From Kineosporia sp. NBRC 101731 (GTDB lineage: Bacteria; Actinomycetota; Actinomycetes; Actinomycetales; Kineosporiaceae): a DNA stretch of 64,000 bases. Position 1 is the stretch's first letter. Every line of letters starts with the position of its first letter. The notes under the pieces are model-generated. The model was not told the DNA's origin, did not search any database, and saw nothing but the letters and a program-made list of their open reading frames with translations. Position numbers and translations under genes: made by a program. This document shows positions 23,780-36,041 of the stretch, one piece after another. The stretch is from assembly GCF_030269305.1 (NCBI RefSeq), contig NZ_BSTC01000023.1, positions 16,433-80,432 of the forward strand. Reading direction: 5' to 3'.

Positions 23780-24844
23780 ATGGCGCAGAGATGGGCACAA
23801 GACACGACCGCCCGGGCCCTCAGGCCCGTGCTCACGGTGCTCGACCGGCGGATCGAGCGCCTGGCCCGCAGACGGGCCCGGCAGGTTCTCAGCGAGAACC
23901 TCGGTGAGAGCACCGAGGTTCTCGACCTGCGCACCGAGATGCTGCAGCTCCGTACCGAACTGGAGAAGATGCGCGCCCAGGCGCGCACCCCCGGTTACGC
24001 GGTCGACCTGCTGCTCGGGTCGCAGGGCCGCCGCAGCACGCGCCTCATCAGTGAGGAACGCCTGCGGCAGCTGGCCTCGCAGATCGCCGAGGCGACGAAC
24101 GCCCCCGACGCCTACGGGCGCGTGGTGCAGGCCTACCGCACACTGTTCGAACTGGAGCTGCGGGGCGTGGGACGTCTCGCCGGAGGTGCGCCCAACATCC
24201 TCGGCAAGCTCGCCACCACGCCGCTGCTGAACCCACCGAACGGTGAGATCCTGGAGATCGGAACGCTTTTCGGTCTCTTCTCGGGTGGCATGGCTCGGCA
24301 GATCAGCCGCATCGGCCTGAGCTACCAGCTCACCATCATCGACCCGCTCGCCGACGTGCAACTACAGGTCAAGGAGCTGAAGGCCGACACCTCCGGCTCC
24401 CCGGTCACCGAGACCGTGGTGCGCGAGAACCTGTCCCTGGCCGGCGTCGACAGCAAGAGGCTGCGGCTGGTGCGGGGCTTCTCCGAGGACCCGAAGGTCC
24501 AGGCCCAGGTAAGCGACCGCAAGTACGGCGTCATCGTCATCGACGGCGACCACTCGGCCGAGGGCGTCGCCAACGACCTGCGCTTCGCCGAGAAGATCGT
24601 GGCGCCGGGCGGAATCGTGGTGCTCGACGACTACGGCGACAAGAACTGGCCGGGCGTCGAGCAGGCCACCAGGGCACACCTGGCCGGTGACACCCGCTTC
24701 GAGGTCGCCGGGGTGGTGGCCACCAGCGCCTTCCTGCGGGCCGCCCCGGTCGCCCCGAAGAGCAAGAAGGCCGCATCGGTCACGATCCCGGAAGCCCGCA
24801 CGGCCGATCTCACCGAGCTGGAAGGCCAGAAGCAGCAGCGGTGA
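23780..24844 (+). CDS. Class I SAM-dependent methyltransferase
   Basis: The product has 354 residues. A basic, coiled-coil N-terminus (DRRIERLARRRARQVLSENL, then a Leu/Glu-rich helix to residue 70) precedes a methyltransferase domain: ILEIGTLFGLFSGGMARQ (motif I), QLTIIDPL (motif II) and YGVIVIDGDHSAEGVANDL (motif IV), then IVVLDDYGD. The DGDHS pattern is common in sugar or lipid-glycan methyltransferases. The tail is Lys-rich. A terminator follows at once. Substrate unknown; a cell-envelope glycan or small molecule is plausible. Confidence 0.78.
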   Translation: MAQRWAQDTTARALRPVLTVLDRRIERLARRRARQVLSENLGESTEVLDLRTEMLQLRTELEKMRAQARTPGYAVDLLLGSQGRRSTRLISEERLRQLASQIAEATNAPDAYGRVVQAYRTLFELELRGVGRLAGGAPNILGKLATTPLLNPPNGEILEIGTLFGLFSGGMARQISRIGLSYQLTIIDPLADVQLQVKELKADTSGSPVTETVVRENLSLAGVDSKRLRLVRGFSEDPKVQAQVSDRKYGVIVIDGDHSAEGVANDLRFAEKIVAPGGIVVLDDYGDKNWPGVEQATRAHLAGDTRFEVAGVVATSAFLRAAPVAPKSKKAASVTIPEARTADLTELEGQKQQR

Positions 24845-24848
24845 CCAC

Positions 24849-24903
24849 AGAATTGAGGACGCGGATGGGCACACAGGTGCTCACCGGCGTCCTCAATTCT
24901 TTT
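24849..24903. terminator. Terminator between methyltransferase and PHP genes
   Basis: AGAATTGAGGACGC (24849-24862) pairs perfectly with GCGTCCTCAATTCT (24887-24900) over 14 bases and is followed by TTT. It sits between convergent genes and can act in both directions, though the loop is long (24 bases). Confidence 0.8.
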
Positions 24904-24965
24904 GGTGCAGTTGGGCGGTCACGATCTCCTGGCCACCCCCCGGCCGCCCGCAGCCACCGGGCCGC

Positions 24966-25832
24966 TCAGCGGCGCCAGAAGTCGAACTGGTCGCGACCGG
25001 GCCGGAAACCGGCGGCCTCGACCACGTCGACCGCCAGCTCGAACTGGGCCCCGACCCGGTACGGCACATGCGCGTCACTGCCGAACGACACGGCCTCGCC
25101 GCCCTCCTCGTACCACCAGCGCATCAGCTCGACCGACCAGAGCGGGCTGCGGGTGTTGATCTCCAGGGCCCGGCCACTGGTGGCGAGCGCCCGGAAGACC
25201 GTGCGGTACTCCTCCTCGAAGAGCGCCTCGTCGTACGGGCGGGCGCCGGTGGGCCAGTAGCGGCGCGGGAAGTCGCAGTGCGCCAGCACCTGGAACACGT
25301 CGGAGCCCTTGATCAGGTCGAGCAGGCCCTCGAAGTACCGGCGCATCGCATCCTCGGGAGCCACGCCCAGGGCGAAGACCCGCTCGGGCGACAGGATGCG
25401 GCCCTGGTACACGACCGAGTGCAGGGAACCCAGCACCCGCTCGAACACGCCCGAACCCAGCACCTGGGCCACACTGCCGGCGAAGAGATGCGGCTCACCG
25501 GTCTCGATGCCGGTGAGGATCCGCAGCTGTGGGTACTTGTCCCGGCATTCGGCGATCGTGGCCTGGTAGGCCTCGACGTCGAGCGGTTGTACGCGCTCGC
25601 GGTGCGCGAGCGAGATGTTCTGCGTCCCGTTGAGGGGAGGCAGGTCGTCATGACCCCACGCGGTGAAGTCGACGTGCTCGGTGAACGCGATGGCGGGCAG
25701 GCCGAGCTCGACGGCCTTGGCACAGGCCAGTTCCATCGAGCCGTTGCTGCGGGTGTCCCAGCTGAACTGGGAGTGCACATGATTGTCGGGGGGAAGCATC
25801 GCCACGATTGTCTCATCGCTCTTCCATGACAT
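24966..25832 (-). CDS. PHP-domain phosphoesterase, histidinol-phosphatase-like
   Basis: This 288-residue protein starts at ATG 25832; an internal ATG at 25799 (MLPPDNHVHSQFSW) is the alternative and would fit family lengths better. The PHP metal ligands are clear: DNHVHSQFSWD, FTEHVDF, GIETG, LGSLHSV, VLAHCDFPRRY and SFGSDAHVP. The family includes HisK-type histidinol phosphatases and other phosphoesterases. No his genes are nearby, so the physiological substrate is open. It is divergent from the first metalloprotease. Confidence 0.85.
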   Translation of the reverse strand: MSWKSDETIVAMLPPDNHVHSQFSWDTRSNGSMELACAKAVELGLPAIAFTEHVDFTAWGHDDLPPLNGTQNISLAHRERVQPLDVEAYQATIAECRDKYPQLRILTGIETGEPHLFAGSVAQVLGSGVFERVLGSLHSVVYQGRILSPERVFALGVAPEDAMRRYFEGLLDLIKGSDVFQVLAHCDFPRRYWPTGARPYDEALFEEEYRTVFRALATSGRALEINTRSPLWSVELMRWWYEEGGEAVSFGSDAHVPYRVGAQFELAVDVVEAAGFRPGRDQFDFWRR

Positions 25833-25944
25833 GAGCTTGACCGTCCCTTCCCGGTGGCTTGAACTCCCGGCCCCTAGATTCACGCTTTCTGATACCGCCT
25901 GATACCTCCCGATGTCGCGGTCCTGTACGAGAGTGAGAACGACC

Positions 25945-27111
25945 TTGCCCAGCATCAACCTCCGGTCGGGGCGGGTCCGTGCGGCGCTCGCCGTCACGCT
26001 CGGCGCCCTGGTCGTCGTGCCGGTGGCGGTGAACTCGCTCACCCCGGCGGGTGCCTCGACCCCGGTCTCCGCGGCGGGCCTGAAGATCACGGTGTCCGGT
26101 CCGGCCACGGTGACCGCCGCGAAGGCCTACCCGGTCACGGTCACCGGTGACGACCGGGTGTGCGGCGTGATGGAGGGCACCACCAACCAGATCGACAGGA
26201 CGAAGCCCTACCGCCTGACGTTCTCGCCGAAGAACCTCTCCGCGGGCCCGCACAAGCTCTCGATCGCCGCGATCGGCTGCTCCGACACCAACAGTTTCCC
26301 GGTCTACGGCAGCGTCACCAAGGCCGTGACGGTGCCGGTGCACGTGGAGAGCTACAGCCGCTGGATCGCCCCGGCCTCCTCCACCGCCGCCGACCGCAAG
26401 CTGGGCCTGAAGGTCACCACCGCGAAGGCCGGCGTCACCGTGAAGCTGATGCGGGGGTCGAAGACCGTCACGTCACTGGGCAGCCGGTCCACGAAGGCCG
26501 CCACCTACAGCTGGAAGCCGGCCGGTGTGGCCAAGGGCGACTACACGCTCGCGGTCACGTCGGGCGGCAGCACGGTGAGGATGCGTACGAGCATCACGAA
26601 CGGCTGGGCCCCGATGCAGGCGCCGTTCCCGCGCTGCAAGACCCTGACCTGGCGCTACGACGCGAGCGGGGAACCGGCCCGCGCCGACGGCATCGAGAAG
26701 GACCTGCGCGGCGCCTTCACCCGGGTGTCGAAGGTGACCGGCCTGAAGTTCAAGCAGGTCAAGAGCGGTGGCACGATCAAGGTCGACTGGGGTGGGTCCG
26801 ACCGCTTCCCCGACGGCGGCAACGACGCGGCCGGGGTGGGCGGTTCCACGGTGAGCGGGGGCAAGGCCGTCTCCGGCGGCCTGACCCTGAACACGGCCTC
26901 CACCTGGGTGGGTGCGGCCGGCTTCGGTCACGACGCGAACGACTTCCCGGCCCGGGGCGGGCTGATCCTGCACGAGCTCGGGCACGTCCTCGGCCTGGGG
27001 CACGTGACCAGCAAGAAGGCGCTGATGTACCCGGTGTCCAGCAACGGTTCCCCGTCCACGCTGACGGCGTACGAGAAGGCCGGGCTGAAGGCGCTCTACC
27101 CGGCCTGCTGA
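25945..27111 (+). CDS. Secreted matrixin-like zinc metalloprotease (copy 1)
   Basis: This product of about 388 residues starts at TTG 25945, chosen because the paralogue at 28155 also begins TTG-CCN-AGC after a GAGAG-rich site; ATG 25912 or GTG 25930 in the same frame are alternatives. A Sec signal (RVRAALAVTLGALVVVPVAV, then PAGAS) precedes about 170 residues of beta-rich, Ig-like domain with paired Cys. The catalytic domain has LHELGHVLGLGH (three zinc His and Glu) and the Met-turn ALMYPV, as in M10 matrixins and M12. The C-terminus AYEKAGLKALYPAC is matrixin-like. It is probably released to the medium. Confidence 0.87.
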   Translation: MPSINLRSGRVRAALAVTLGALVVVPVAVNSLTPAGASTPVSAAGLKITVSGPATVTAAKAYPVTVTGDDRVCGVMEGTTNQIDRTKPYRLTFSPKNLSAGPHKLSIAAIGCSDTNSFPVYGSVTKAVTVPVHVESYSRWIAPASSTAADRKLGLKVTTAKAGVTVKLMRGSKTVTSLGSRSTKAATYSWKPAGVAKGDYTLAVTSGGSTVRMRTSITNGWAPMQAPFPRCKTLTWRYDASGEPARADGIEKDLRGAFTRVSKVTGLKFKQVKSGGTIKVDWGGSDRFPDGGNDAAGVGGSTVSGGKAVSGGLTLNTASTWVGAAGFGHDANDFPARGGLILHELGHVLGLGHVTSKKALMYPVSSNGSPSTLTAYEKAGLKALYPAC

Positions 27112-27114
27112 TCT

Positions 27115-27996
27115 GTGGTCAGGGCGCAGAATGACGGGGTGGACGACACCCTCCTGAGCCCTGCCTTCGAGTCCCTCGTCGATCTGGTCTCCGACGGTGG
27201 GGCGGTGGTGCTGAGCGGCGCGGGGATCTCCACCGACTCGGGTATCCCGGACTACCGGGGCCCGTCGGGAGCCCTGCGCCGCCACACCCCGATGACCTTC
27301 CAGACCTTCATGAAAGACGCCTCGGCGCGCCATCGGTACTGGGCGCGCAGCTACCTGGGGTGGCGGCAGATGAAGCGGGCCCGGCCCAACGCCGCGCACC
27401 GGGCGGTGGCCGGGCTCCAGGCCCAGGGACTGCTGGAGGGCGTCATCACCCAGAACGTCGACGGTCTGCACCAGGCCGCCGGTGCGACCGGGGTGATCGA
27501 GCTGCACGGTGGCCTCGACCGGGCGCTGTGCCTGAACTGCGGGGCGGCCGTCTCCCGGGCCGACCTCGACGTGACTCTGCGGGCGGCCAACCCGGACTTC
27601 ACCGTGCAGGCCGAGGCGATCAACCCGGACGGCGACGTGGACCTGCCCCAGGAGGCCCTGGACGGATTCGTCATGGTCGCCTGTGAGCACTGTGGGGAGG
27701 GGCCGCTGAAGCCCGACGTGGTGTTCTTCGGCGAGACGGTGCCGCGGCCCCGGGTGGAGGCCTGCTTCGGGATGGTCGACCGGGCCGGCTCGTTACTCAT
27801 TCTCGGATCATCACTCAAAGTGATGTCGGGGTTCAGGTTCGTGCTGCACGCGCGCAAGCTGGGTATCCCTGTGGCGATCGTCAACCAGGGGGAAACCCGG
27901 GGCGATACGCACTGCGACATTCGCATTGATGCCCCTTTGGGCGTTCTGGTGCCTGCGCTGGAGCGGACCCTGGCGGCAAAGTGCATGATCAAATAG
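27115..27996 (+). CDS. Sir2-family NAD-dependent protein deacylase
   Basis: The product has 293 residues from GTG 27115; GTG 27139 would remove 8 residues. The Rossmann-type NAD fold shows LSGAGISTDSGIPDYRGP, then the TQNVDGLHQAAG catalytic loop (His in HGG as base), and GSSLKVMSG near the end. A four-Cys zinc site is present: CLNCG and CEHCG. The insert between the Cys pairs (about 60 residues) is longer than in CobB. It follows the first metalloprotease by 3 bases and is probably co-transcribed. Targets unknown; acyl-lysine removal in metabolism is the usual role. Confidence 0.92.
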   Translation: MVRAQNDGVDDTLLSPAFESLVDLVSDGGAVVLSGAGISTDSGIPDYRGPSGALRRHTPMTFQTFMKDASARHRYWARSYLGWRQMKRARPNAAHRAVAGLQAQGLLEGVITQNVDGLHQAAGATGVIELHGGLDRALCLNCGAAVSRADLDVTLRAANPDFTVQAEAINPDGDVDLPQEALDGFVMVACEHCGEGPLKPDVVFFGETVPRPRVEACFGMVDRAGSLLILGSSLKVMSGFRFVLHARKLGIPVAIVNQGETRGDTHCDIRIDAPLGVLVPALERTLAAKCMIK

Positions 27997-28154
27997 CCCG
28001 ATCGGTCACTTCGTGCTCGTCCGAGCGGGTAGGTTGACCTCCGCCGACCGGTTGACAGTCGGTGCCCGACCTCACCATTCGTAGTCGCTGATCGACGGTC
28101 TCGCAGTCACTGAAAGCCTTCCGTCGCCGCCGCTGAAGAGAGCGAGAGACGCAG

Positions 28155-30927
<2,773 letters not shown>

Positions 30928-30938
30928 ACTACCCCTGA

Positions 30939-30984
30939 AGAGGGGACGTTCGCGGGCACCGACCCGTGGACGTCCCCTCTTTTT
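30939..30984 (+). terminator. Rho-independent terminator of argG
   Basis: AGAGGGGACGT (30939-30949) pairs perfectly with ACGTCCCCTCT (30970-30980). TTTT follows. The loop is 20 bases. It lies 12 bases after the argG stop. Confidence 0.9.
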
Positions 30985-31070
30985 CTGGTCGGGTTGCGCT
31001 GAGCAGCCCCGAGGGTTCATGATTCTCCCGTGATCCTTCCTCTCGTGATTGCCGAGATTTCCCCCGCTCG

Positions 31071-32399
31071 ATGAGCGACCCGGACGCGGCTGGTTCCGCG
31101 ATCCTCGACCCGATCTGGGCCACGGCCCATCTCGAAGCCCGCCGGGCCGGTGTGCCTTCCACCATGGTGGATGCGGCTACCGAGCATCGGCTCGCCGGTG
31201 ACTGGCGTCGTGCTTGTGCGGCCGCTGCGGTTGACGTGCGGCTGGACCTGGCCGACATCCGGAAACGGCACGGGCCTGACGTTCATCGTCAGATACTGGC
31301 TGATCTGCGATGTTTCGCGCCGGACCTGTTGCGGTGGCATCTGCCGCGCAGTCTTCCGGGTGGCGGGCCGCAGAAGGGCCTGGTGCTGATCCTCGCCGAA
31401 TACCCCGGCGCCGGAGCGCTGGTCGTGCGGACGCCGGGCGTGCACTGGGCGGCGGGGGAGCGGCTGGTGCTCGAACTGGCGGAGCCGCCACCGGTGGGCC
31501 GACGCGCCGACCGGTGGCGCATCGTCCATCATCGGTATCTGTGGGACGCCGACCGGTCGGGTGAATATGCTTCGCTGACAGTAGATTCCGACTCGGTGGT
31601 GCAGGCCCAGGATGCGGGTGATTTCGCCGGGGCCTGGCGGCTGGCCGGGATCGACCTGCATCCGGGCGAAGGATCGCGGATGCTGCGTCATCTGCGGGTG
31701 AACCTTCCCCGGTTGCTGGGCCTTCGGGAGACGGTGGCCCTGCGGCCGGGCGCCGGACTGGCCATCGTTCTGCAACCACGCCGAAAAGGACCGTACGCCT
31801 CGGGAGTCGACGCGTACGTCACGTCGGCGATGGCGGCGGCCCGGTTGCCGGTGCTGCCCCGGCCGGCCTGGTGCCGGCCGCTCGACCACGACCTGGTCCG
31901 GCTCGGGCTGGCCACTCCCATGCAGCTGCATCCGCTGGTGCGTCAGGCCTTTCGTGGTGATCCGGTCGCGGCGGGGGATTCCGTGCAGATCGACTGCCGG
32001 GGGCGTGCCCACCGGGTGCGCCGCGAGAACGGCCGGTGGACGGCCCTGGACCACGACGACCGTCAGGACGAGGCCGAGCGGTTCCTGATCGGTCTGGGGG
32101 CGGTGGTTCTCGGATGTCATCAGGTCATCGCCGAGCTCGAGCACGCCCACGTCGTCGAGAAGGAACGCTTCGCAGCTGTTCCCCGCTATCGCTCGGCGCT
32201 GGCCGGGGTCCTGACCTGGCCGGCGCCCGACGGCCTGTCTCTCCAGGGTTCCGGCACCTTCCGGGCCTCTCCGGTTGCCCGGGAGACCGAGGCCGGTCGG
32301 ACGCCCCGTGGACGCCATAACACCAAACCCTTGACCGGGCGTTACCTTCCGAAACTTCGAAAGGGAGCGTGCTGCGAACCCTCAGACGACGAATGGTGA
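31071..32399 (+). CDS. Unknown protein, first gene of ATPase/DUF2201 module
   Basis: This 442-residue protein starts at ATG 31071. There is no signal peptide, membrane span or known catalytic motif. It is Arg- and Trp-rich, with helical N-terminus (ACAAAAVDVRLDLADIRKRH) and several short blocks of GxL and PRPAWCRP type; the C-terminal 60 residues are basic and unstructured. Its stop (TGA 32397-32399) overlaps the ATPase start region. Coupling to a MoxR-type ATPase and a VWA-metallopeptidase suggests it is the client or adaptor of that machine. Function unknown. Confidence 0.75.
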   Translation: MSDPDAAGSAILDPIWATAHLEARRAGVPSTMVDAATEHRLAGDWRRACAAAAVDVRLDLADIRKRHGPDVHRQILADLRCFAPDLLRWHLPRSLPGGGPQKGLVLILAEYPGAGALVVRTPGVHWAAGERLVLELAEPPPVGRRADRWRIVHHRYLWDADRSGEYASLTVDSDSVVQAQDAGDFAGAWRLAGIDLHPGEGSRMLRHLRVNLPRLLGLRETVALRPGAGLAIVLQPRRKGPYASGVDAYVTSAMAAARLPVLPRPAWCRPLDHDLVRLGLATPMQLHPLVRQAFRGDPVAAGDSVQIDCRGRAHRVRRENGRWTALDHDDRQDEAERFLIGLGAVVLGCHQVIAELEHAHVVEKERFAAVPRYRSALAGVLTWPAPDGLSLQGSGTFRASPVARETEAGRTPRGRHNTKPLTGRYLPKLRKGACCEPSDDEW

Positions 32400-33598
32400 T
32401 GCAGATGAAGACCGCCGATACGTTGATCCGCCTCACCCGGGAAGCCTCCAGTGAACCCGGGACCGATCCCTACCTCAGCGCCATGGCCCTGGCCGTTCAG
32501 GCCGATCTTCCCGTACTGCTCTGGGGCGCGCCGGGAATCGGTAAGACCGCGACCCTGGAACGTCTGGCCGACGACCTCGGTCTGCCGCTGGAGACCGTGG
32601 TCGCGAGCGTCCATGACCCCACCGACTTCAACGGTCTGCCCGTTCCCGGGGCGGACCCGGCCCGGGACGGTGTGCCGATGGCGCCGCCGGACTGGGCCGT
32701 GCGACTGCACCGGAACCCGGTCGGGGGCCTGCTCTTCCTCGACGAGCTGTCCTCCGCCACCCCGGCCGTGCAGGCGGCCCTGCTACGGGTGGTGCTGGAG
32801 CGGAAGGTGGGCAGCCTCGCCCTTCCCCACCAGGTCCGCGTGGTCGCCGCCGCGAACCCGCCCGAGTGCGCGGCCAACGGCTGGTCGCTGACCCCGCCGC
32901 TGGCCAACCGTTTCGTGCACCTGCCCTGGCGCCACGACCCGGCCGTGGTGGTCCGAGGGCTCGGGGGCTGCTGGCCGCACATCAGCCCGCCGCAGCTGGA
33001 TCCCGGCCGGCTGGAGGCCTCCGTGGCCCGGGCCCGGGCGGCCGTGGCCGGATTCCTCACCGTGCGCCCCGATTACACCCATCGCCTGCCGAAGGACGAC
33101 GCCGGCCGAGGAGGTGCCTGGCCGTCGCCGCGGACCTGGGAGATGGCGCTGCGGCTGCTGGCTTTCGGGTACGCGAGCGAGGTCGACCGGGAGACGATCT
33201 CGGTGGCGCTGCGCGGAACGGTCGGCGACGGCGCTGCGCTGGAACTGCTGGCCCACCTGGATCGGCAGGACCTTCCCGACCCGGAAGACGCTCTTCTGAT
33301 GCCATATTCGTTCGACGTTCCGGAGCGCGGTGACCGGGTGCAGGCGGTGTTGCAGTCGGTGGTCGACGCGGTGTCGCGGCGCAGCAGTCAGGAACGGTGG
33401 ATCGCGGCCTGGCGGGTACTGGACCGGGTGGCGCAGGTGCGACCGCTCGACCTGGTGGCCGCGAGCGCGTTGCAGCTCTCCGCGATGCGGGCACCGAACT
33501 GGCCCGCCCCGGTGGAGCTGACCACGATGCGGGGTCTGGCCGACCTGCCCGGTCTGGTGAAGCTGTCGCGGTCGCGGGAAGAGGCGGGTGCCTCCTGA
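32399..33598 (+). CDS. MoxR-like AAA+ ATPase
   Basis: This protein of about 399 residues starts at ATG 32399; in-frame ATGs at 32393 and 32405 are equally possible. Walker A is WGAPGIGKTATLERLA, Walker B LLFLDELSSATPAVQAALL, sensor 1 VVAAANPPECAANG. The FVHLPWRHDP segment and the long C-terminal helical region (SRRSSQERWIAAWRVLDRV) are typical of AAA ATPases paired with DUF2201/VWA proteins. The stop overlaps the ATG of the next gene (TGATG). It would energise the partner's remodelling or activation. The client is unknown. Confidence 0.88.
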   Translation: MQMKTADTLIRLTREASSEPGTDPYLSAMALAVQADLPVLLWGAPGIGKTATLERLADDLGLPLETVVASVHDPTDFNGLPVPGADPARDGVPMAPPDWAVRLHRNPVGGLLFLDELSSATPAVQAALLRVVLERKVGSLALPHQVRVVAAANPPECAANGWSLTPPLANRFVHLPWRHDPAVVVRGLGGCWPHISPPQLDPGRLEASVARARAAVAGFLTVRPDYTHRLPKDDAGRGGAWPSPRTWEMALRLLAFGYASEVDRETISVALRGTVGDGAALELLAHLDRQDLPDPEDALLMPYSFDVPERGDRVQAVLQSVVDAVSRRSSQERWIAAWRVLDRVAQVRPLDLVAASALQLSAMRAPNWPAPVELTTMRGLADLPGLVKLSRSREEAGAS

Positions 33599-34884
33599 TG
33601 GACCACCAGAAGCTGCTGGCGGCCAGACTTCTGGCCGTCCAGGCCCATCCGTATCTGGCCGGTGCCCTGTTCGCCATGACCATCGTCCCTGATCGTCAGC
33701 TCTTCACCATGGCGGTGGACCGCTACTGGCGCTGCTACGTCTCGCCCTCGTTCGTGGAGACCTGTGACGTGGGTGAACTGGCCGGGGCCTGGGTGCACGA
33801 GGTGAGTCATCTGCTGCGTGATCACCATGCTCGGGGCGACGACCTCTGGGAGCGTTCACGGGCTGGGCGCGGCTCGCCCGACCCGTCCGTGACCTACGCC
33901 AGGACCCTGGCGGGAGGCTCGTGGCTGGATGCGGACAACCCCGGTCGAGAGCGCCTGCGGATGAACATCGCGATGGACTGCGAGATCAACGACGACGAGC
34001 AGAGGCAGCCGGGTCCCGGCGGAATCCGGCTACCGGCAGGCAGTCTCGTACCCAGAAAGTTCGAGATGCCGGAGGGCCGACCGTTCGAGGGTTATCTGCG
34101 AGAGCTGCCTGCCACCGTGGTGAACGGCTACCTGGCCTGGCTCGACTGCGGTTCCGGGGCGCACGGAGGGGATGCGCCCTGGGACCTCGGCCCGGTCGGC
34201 GGGCACCCGCTCAGCCCGGCGGAGGCCGAGGTGATCCGCATTCGCACGGCCGAGCAGATCAAGCGTGGCCGGGGCCGTACCCCCGGTCGCTGGAGCCGAT
34301 GGGCGGACGAGGTCGGCCGGCCGAAGCAGGACTGGCACCGGATTCTCGGGGCGGCGGTGCGGGCGGGACTGGGCAGCGGGGGCGGATCGGGCGACCACAC
34401 CTTCAACCGGCCCGGGCGCCGGTCGGCGGCCCTGGGCGGGCGGGTTGTGCTGCCCGCCCTGACCCGGCCCACCCCGGAGGTGGCCGTGGTCATCGACACC
34501 TCCGGCTCGGTCAGCGACAACGAGCTCGGCTCCGCCCTGGCCGAGACCGCCGGCATCATCAGCGCGGCCGGCGGGCGCCGGGTCACCGTCTACAGCTGTG
34601 ATTCGGCCGTGCAGACGGTGCAGCAGGTGGCCTCGGCCCGGCAAATCACCCTGGCCGGGGGCGGCGGCACCGATCTGCGCCGGGGTATCCGCCGGGCCCT
34701 GGCGGCCCGGCCCGTCCCCGACGTTCTGGTCATCCTCACCGACGGGCACACCGGCTGGCCGGAGAGCGCGCCGCAGGTACCGGTCGTCATCGGGGTGTTC
34801 GGGCCGGAACCGGCGCTGGGCGACGACGGTGAGTGGCGCCCGAAAAGACCACCGGCGTGGGCCCGGACGATCCGGATCGGGTGA
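33598..34884 (+). CDS. DUF2201-type metallopeptidase/VWA-like protein
   Basis: This 428-residue protein starts at ATG 33598, overlapping the upstream stop by one base. The N-terminal half has a zinc-protease-like HEVSH motif (WVHEVSHLLRDHHARG) and a CEINDD segment, as in DUF2201 proteins. The C-terminal half is a VWA-like fold with VVIDTSGSVSDNELG (MIDAS-like), then AGGGGTDLRRGIRRAL and VILTDGHTGWP. The pair ATPase plus this protein is a known genomic association without a settled function. It is convergent with the lipoprotein gene, one base apart. Confidence 0.87.
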   Translation: MDHQKLLAARLLAVQAHPYLAGALFAMTIVPDRQLFTMAVDRYWRCYVSPSFVETCDVGELAGAWVHEVSHLLRDHHARGDDLWERSRAGRGSPDPSVTYARTLAGGSWLDADNPGRERLRMNIAMDCEINDDEQRQPGPGGIRLPAGSLVPRKFEMPEGRPFEGYLRELPATVVNGYLAWLDCGSGAHGGDAPWDLGPVGGHPLSPAEAEVIRIRTAEQIKRGRGRTPGRWSRWADEVGRPKQDWHRILGAAVRAGLGSGGGSGDHTFNRPGRRSAALGGRVVLPALTRPTPEVAVVIDTSGSVSDNELGSALAETAGIISAAGGRRVTVYSCDSAVQTVQQVASARQITLAGGGGTDLRRGIRRALAARPVPDVLVILTDGHTGWPESAPQVPVVIGVFGPEPALGDDGEWRPKRPPAWARTIRIG

Positions 34885-34885
34885 G

Positions 34886-35986
34886 TTACCGGTCGAGCCG
34901 CCGGGAGATGTCCGGTACCAGGGTGTCGAGCAGCCAGTTCCCCGAAAGCAGGCTGGGGCGGTCGAGGGCCTCCCAGTACGGGAGATCGGGATCGGCGGGG
35001 AGGACCAGGGAACGGCCGTCGCGGGTGGCGGGAAGGGCGGCGAAGCGCTGGTTCTTGGTGACCGCCTTGGTCCCGCTCCTGGTCACCGTCCCGTCTCCGT
35101 TGCGGGGGACCGCGTCGGGGTTGTCGGAGTAGGTCGCGTCGACGACGATCAGGTCGGCGTCCAGGGTCGTGAAGTTCTTGGGCGTGAGGCGCATGTCCGT
35201 GACGTCTTCCAGCTTGGTCTTGTTCGCCTCGTCGACCAGCGCCGGGTTCACCCGGAACCCCAGATCGAGAAAGAACTGCATCCGGGCGATGGAGGAGATC
35301 TGGGCGAACCAGCTGGTCTCGAGCTTCTGCGCGAGAGAGATCGTCTTCCCGTCGAACTCGGGATGCTCCCGGGCCACCGAGACCGCTCTCGTCTTCAGGT
35401 CGTCCAGTAATTCTTCACCCTGCCGCGGTACCCCCATCGCCCGGGCGACCAGCATGGTCTGCTCCTCCAGGTCGGGGGAGCCGAACTCGCCCATGCCCTG
35501 CGGGGCGCTGATCACCGGAGCGATCTTCGTCAGGCTCTTGTAACGCTCCGGGTCGCGGTCGAGGTCCGTGTCGATGATGAGGTCAGGGTTCAGCTGGGCG
35601 ACCAGCCGGCTCTCGTCGTCGTCCGCGTTCATCTGCTGGCTGGGAATGAGCTCCGGCGTGGAATCCAGGTGCTCGTTCGCCCACGGCCCGCTGCCCCGAT
35701 TCCCGAACTGTTGCCAGCCCTTCATCGCGACCGGGGTGATCCCCAGCGCCAGCAGGGCGTCCGCGTCCCCGTACCCCAGCGCCACCACCCGCTCGGGCTG
35801 CTTCTCGATCGTGATGTCGCCGTAGAAAGTCTTGACCGTGGCCGGAAACTCGGCGGCCGGTGCCACCGTCACCGCCGCCGGCCCGGCGTGCCCCTCCACC
35901 GGCTTCGCGTCGGACGTGCAGGCGGCGAGAGTCCCGGCCAGGACACCCACGGCGAGAACGACCAGGACGCGATATGGGCGATTCAT
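34886..35986 (-). CDS. Iron-siderophore ABC transporter substrate-binding lipoprotein
   Basis: This 366-residue protein starts at ATG 35986. The lipoprotein signal YRVLVVLAVGVLAGTLAAC has lipobox LAAC. The mature part is a periplasmic-binding (FecB/FepB, helical-backbone) fold: PERVVALGYGDADALLALG, then the TKIAPVISAP hinge helix and DADLIVVDATYSD. It would capture ferric siderophore outside the membrane. No permease or ATPase gene is adjacent, so it is an orphan binding protein here. Its first 15 codons and 30 bases of leader are duplicated at 37049-37123. Confidence 0.9.
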   Translation of the reverse strand: MNRPYRVLVVLAVGVLAGTLAACTSDAKPVEGHAGPAAVTVAPAAEFPATVKTFYGDITIEKQPERVVALGYGDADALLALGITPVAMKGWQQFGNRGSGPWANEHLDSTPELIPSQQMNADDDESRLVAQLNPDLIIDTDLDRDPERYKSLTKIAPVISAPQGMGEFGSPDLEEQTMLVARAMGVPRQGEELLDDLKTRAVSVAREHPEFDGKTISLAQKLETSWFAQISSIARMQFFLDLGFRVNPALVDEANKTKLEDVTDMRLTPKNFTTLDADLIVVDATYSDNPDAVPRNGDGTVTRSGTKAVTKNQRFAALPATRDGRSLVLPADPDLPYWEALDRPSLLSGNWLLDTLVPDISRRLDR

Positions 35987-36016
35987 GCCTCGAAGGGTAG
36001 TTCAGCGCCGGACCGG
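35941..36016. repeat. Direct repeat copy A (5' end of lipoprotein gene)
   Basis: This 76-base segment covers the first 15 codons of the lipoprotein gene and 30 bases upstream. It is about 90% identical, in the same orientation, to 37049-37123, with one gap and about six mismatches. Both copies start at GGACACCC and end at CCGG. Confidence 0.85.
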
Positions 36017-36041
36017 TACCAGGGGCCTGTACCCGCGGTGC

